Part shown: one piece after another, positions 6,511 to 7,560 of the stretch
Layout of the letters: each line of letters opens with the position of its first letter
How positions within the stretch are numbered: the stretch's first letter is position 1
DNA from: Gemmatimonadota bacterium
GTDB taxonomy: Bacteria; Gemmatimonadota; Gemmatimonadetes; Gemmatimonadales; GWC2-71-9
Length of the DNA: 7,560 bases
Assembly: GCA_017889745.1 (NCBI GenBank)
Contig: JAGGAG010000130.1
Coordinates: forward strand, 1 to 7,560
Direction of reading: 5' to 3'
Made by a program: the position numbers and the translations under genes
The notes under the pieces: generated by a model
Databases searched by the model: none
Told to the model about the DNA's origin: nothing
The model's input: the letters and a program-made list of their open reading frames with translations, nothing else

Positions 6511-7560
6511 GAGTAGCAGAACGAATCCGACGAGGCATCGCCGCCCTGGAGCCGCACCTGGTGCGGCCGCATGCCGTCCTCGAATTCCACCAGGAACGAG
6601 GGATCCAATGCCAGCCCCCCACCCGGCAAGACGTCGGCCTTCACCATCCATCCCTTGATGCCATCGGGATAGAACTGCGCGTCCCACGGCGAGTAGAGCG
6701 AGTTGGTGAAGTACACGCGGCTCCCGTCGCGGCTCACCTCCACCATCTGCGGGCCGCCGTTCCGCGCCACTTCGGGCGAGCCCGGATGGGCCGACCGGGC
6801 CGCGATCCCGCCGATCGTCAGCCTGCCCCTGAGCACCGGCGCGAACGGGTCGCTCACGTCGTACTGCAGCAGCTCGCCCGTTCCCCAGCACGATACGTAC
6901 AGGTAGCGGTCGTCCAGGCTCAGGTTGATGTCGGTCACCAGCGGGGGCACGGCACCGAATCCCTTGAGCATCGGAGGGAGCAGGGCGGGATCGGTCGGCA
7001 CCGCCGGGATCTCGATGACCTTCTTCGCCTTCCACTCGCCGCCCTTCTTCCCATTGCCGTTGCCTCCATCGAGGTACCAGGTCCAGATGGACGCCGAGAG
7101 GTTCTCCAGCGAGATCACGACGCCGGCGAAGCCGTACGCCTTCCGCGGGTCGTGCGCCGGCCGCAGCTCGAGCACCATCTGCTGTTCCTTGCCGAGGTCG
7201 ATGGCCTGCCGGTGCTTGCGGGTGTTGAGGTCGAACACGTGCAGATGGTGACCGTACTTGCCCGCGAGCAGCAGCTCGGGGTTGAGACCCTGCGTCACCA
7301 TGCCGGGTGTGCCCCATTCGCTGGTGATCACCGTGTCGTGGCCCAGGTGCCACCAGAAATCGTAGGCCAGCTCCTGTGGCCCGCGGTCGGCCTCCCACTT
7401 TCCCATCAGCTCGAAGGTGTCGTGATCGAGCCGGAATATGCCGCCGGGACCGCCGCCGTCCGGCGTACCCAGCGCGTTCATGTAGATGGCATCGGTGCCG
7501 CAGTGAACCGTGTGCGGCGCGGCATAGCCGGTCCGCTCGGCCAACGTGCTGCCGTCGATC
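6507..7560 (-). CDS. Selenium-binding protein 56 (SBP56) / methanethiol oxidase family, N-terminus outside window
   Basis: The frame is open to the window edge, so the start is upstream. About 350 residues are visible out of roughly 460 typical for the family, and the N-terminal cysteine region is missing from view. Recognisable family blocks, counting from the first full codon, are PHTVHCG (15-21), DRGPQELAYDFWWHLGHD (58-75), TSEWGTP (79-85), MVLELRPAHDP (128-138), LVTDINLSLDDR (207-218), VSCWGTGEL (222-230) and the C-terminal HQVRLQGGDASSDSFCYS (333-350). Members form a beta-propeller; bacterial and human SELENBP1 members oxidise methanethiol to formaldehyde, H2S and H2O2. Some bacterial forms are exported and copper-linked, which cannot be judged here. 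A Gly/Lys-rich loop lies at about 164-179. It is followed directly by the membrane protein, its likely functional partner. Confidence 0.95.
   Translation of the reverse strand, partial: IDGSTLAERTGYAAPHTVHCGTDAIYMNALGTPDGGGPGGIFRLDHDTFELMGKWEADRGPQELAYDFWWHLGHDTVITSEWGTPGMVTQGLNPELLLAGKYGHHLHVFDLNTRKHRQAIDLGKEQQMVLELRPAHDPRKAYGFAGVVISLENLSASIWTWYLDGGNGNGKKGGEWKAKKVIEIPAVPTDPALLPPMLKGFGAVPPLVTDINLSLDDRYLYVSCWGTGELLQYDVSDPFAPVLRGRLTIGGIAARSAHPGSPEVARNGGPQMVEVSRDGSRVYFTNSLYSPWDAQFYPDGIKGWMVKADVLPGGGLALDPSFLVEFEDGMRPHQVRLQGGDASSDSFCYS

Noticed and set aside
5851..7398. A 515-residue fusion reading of the membrane-protein frame
   Set aside because: Only the part after the ATG at 6510 is membrane-like and motif-bearing; the upstream part is an out-of-frame reading of the SBP56 gene.
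1..7560. Mobile element, phage, defence or toxin-antitoxin system
   Set aside because: No transposase, integrase, nuclease or small toxin-like gene and no terminal inverted repeats were recognised; composition looks uniform.

Overview
The window is GC-rich bacterial chromosome, tightly packed, holding seven protein-coding genes. Two are cut by the window edges. I see no RNA gene, insertion sequence, CRISPR array or phage gene. The mix of a kinase-type TPR protein, an SBP56/methanethiol-oxidase relative, a DapA-superfamily lyase with an epimerase-like partner, and a PLP dehydratase resembles a soil bacterium of the Gemmatimonadota or Acidobacteriota. That assignment is inference from gene style, not from a marker gene.

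Layout. Positions 1-2036 (+): the C-terminal part of a TPR protein, overlapping by 4 bp a fold-type II PLP-dependent threonine/serine dehydratase-like gene. Positions 2037-2082 are a short convergent gap with an imperfect inverted repeat. Positions 2083-4160 (-): an NAD(P)-binding epimerase-like gene followed by a dihydrodipicolinate-synthase-family gene. These also overlap by 4 bp if the downstream gene starts at a CTG codon. Positions 4161-4222 are a 62-bp divergent gap. Positions 4223-5788 (+): a class A FAD-dependent monooxygenase. Positions 5789-5850 are a second convergent gap, filled by a 7-bp tandem repeat. Positions 5851-7560 (-): an SBP56-family gene (5' end beyond the window) followed, with a 4-bp ATGA overlap, by a six-helix membrane protein.

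How the genes fit together. There are three short same-strand units (TPR-dehydratase; epimerase-DapA-like; SBP56-membrane protein) and one single gene. Each unit looks translationally coupled through an NTGA overlap, and each uses a different start codon (GTG, CTG, ATG). The epimerase/DapA-like pair looks like a small catabolic module for an unidentified sugar acid or 2-oxo acid. The SBP56/membrane pair suggests sulfur-compound oxidation with a dedicated metal or anion transporter. Both functional readings are inference.

The least expected signal is non-coding. The four-fold perfect CTCACCG array lies between two convergent genes, and a 12-mer (CCCACGCCTCAC) is shared exactly by both convergent gaps, each time covering the stop codon of the minus-strand gene. 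I found no convincing evidence of a wholly new multi-gene system.
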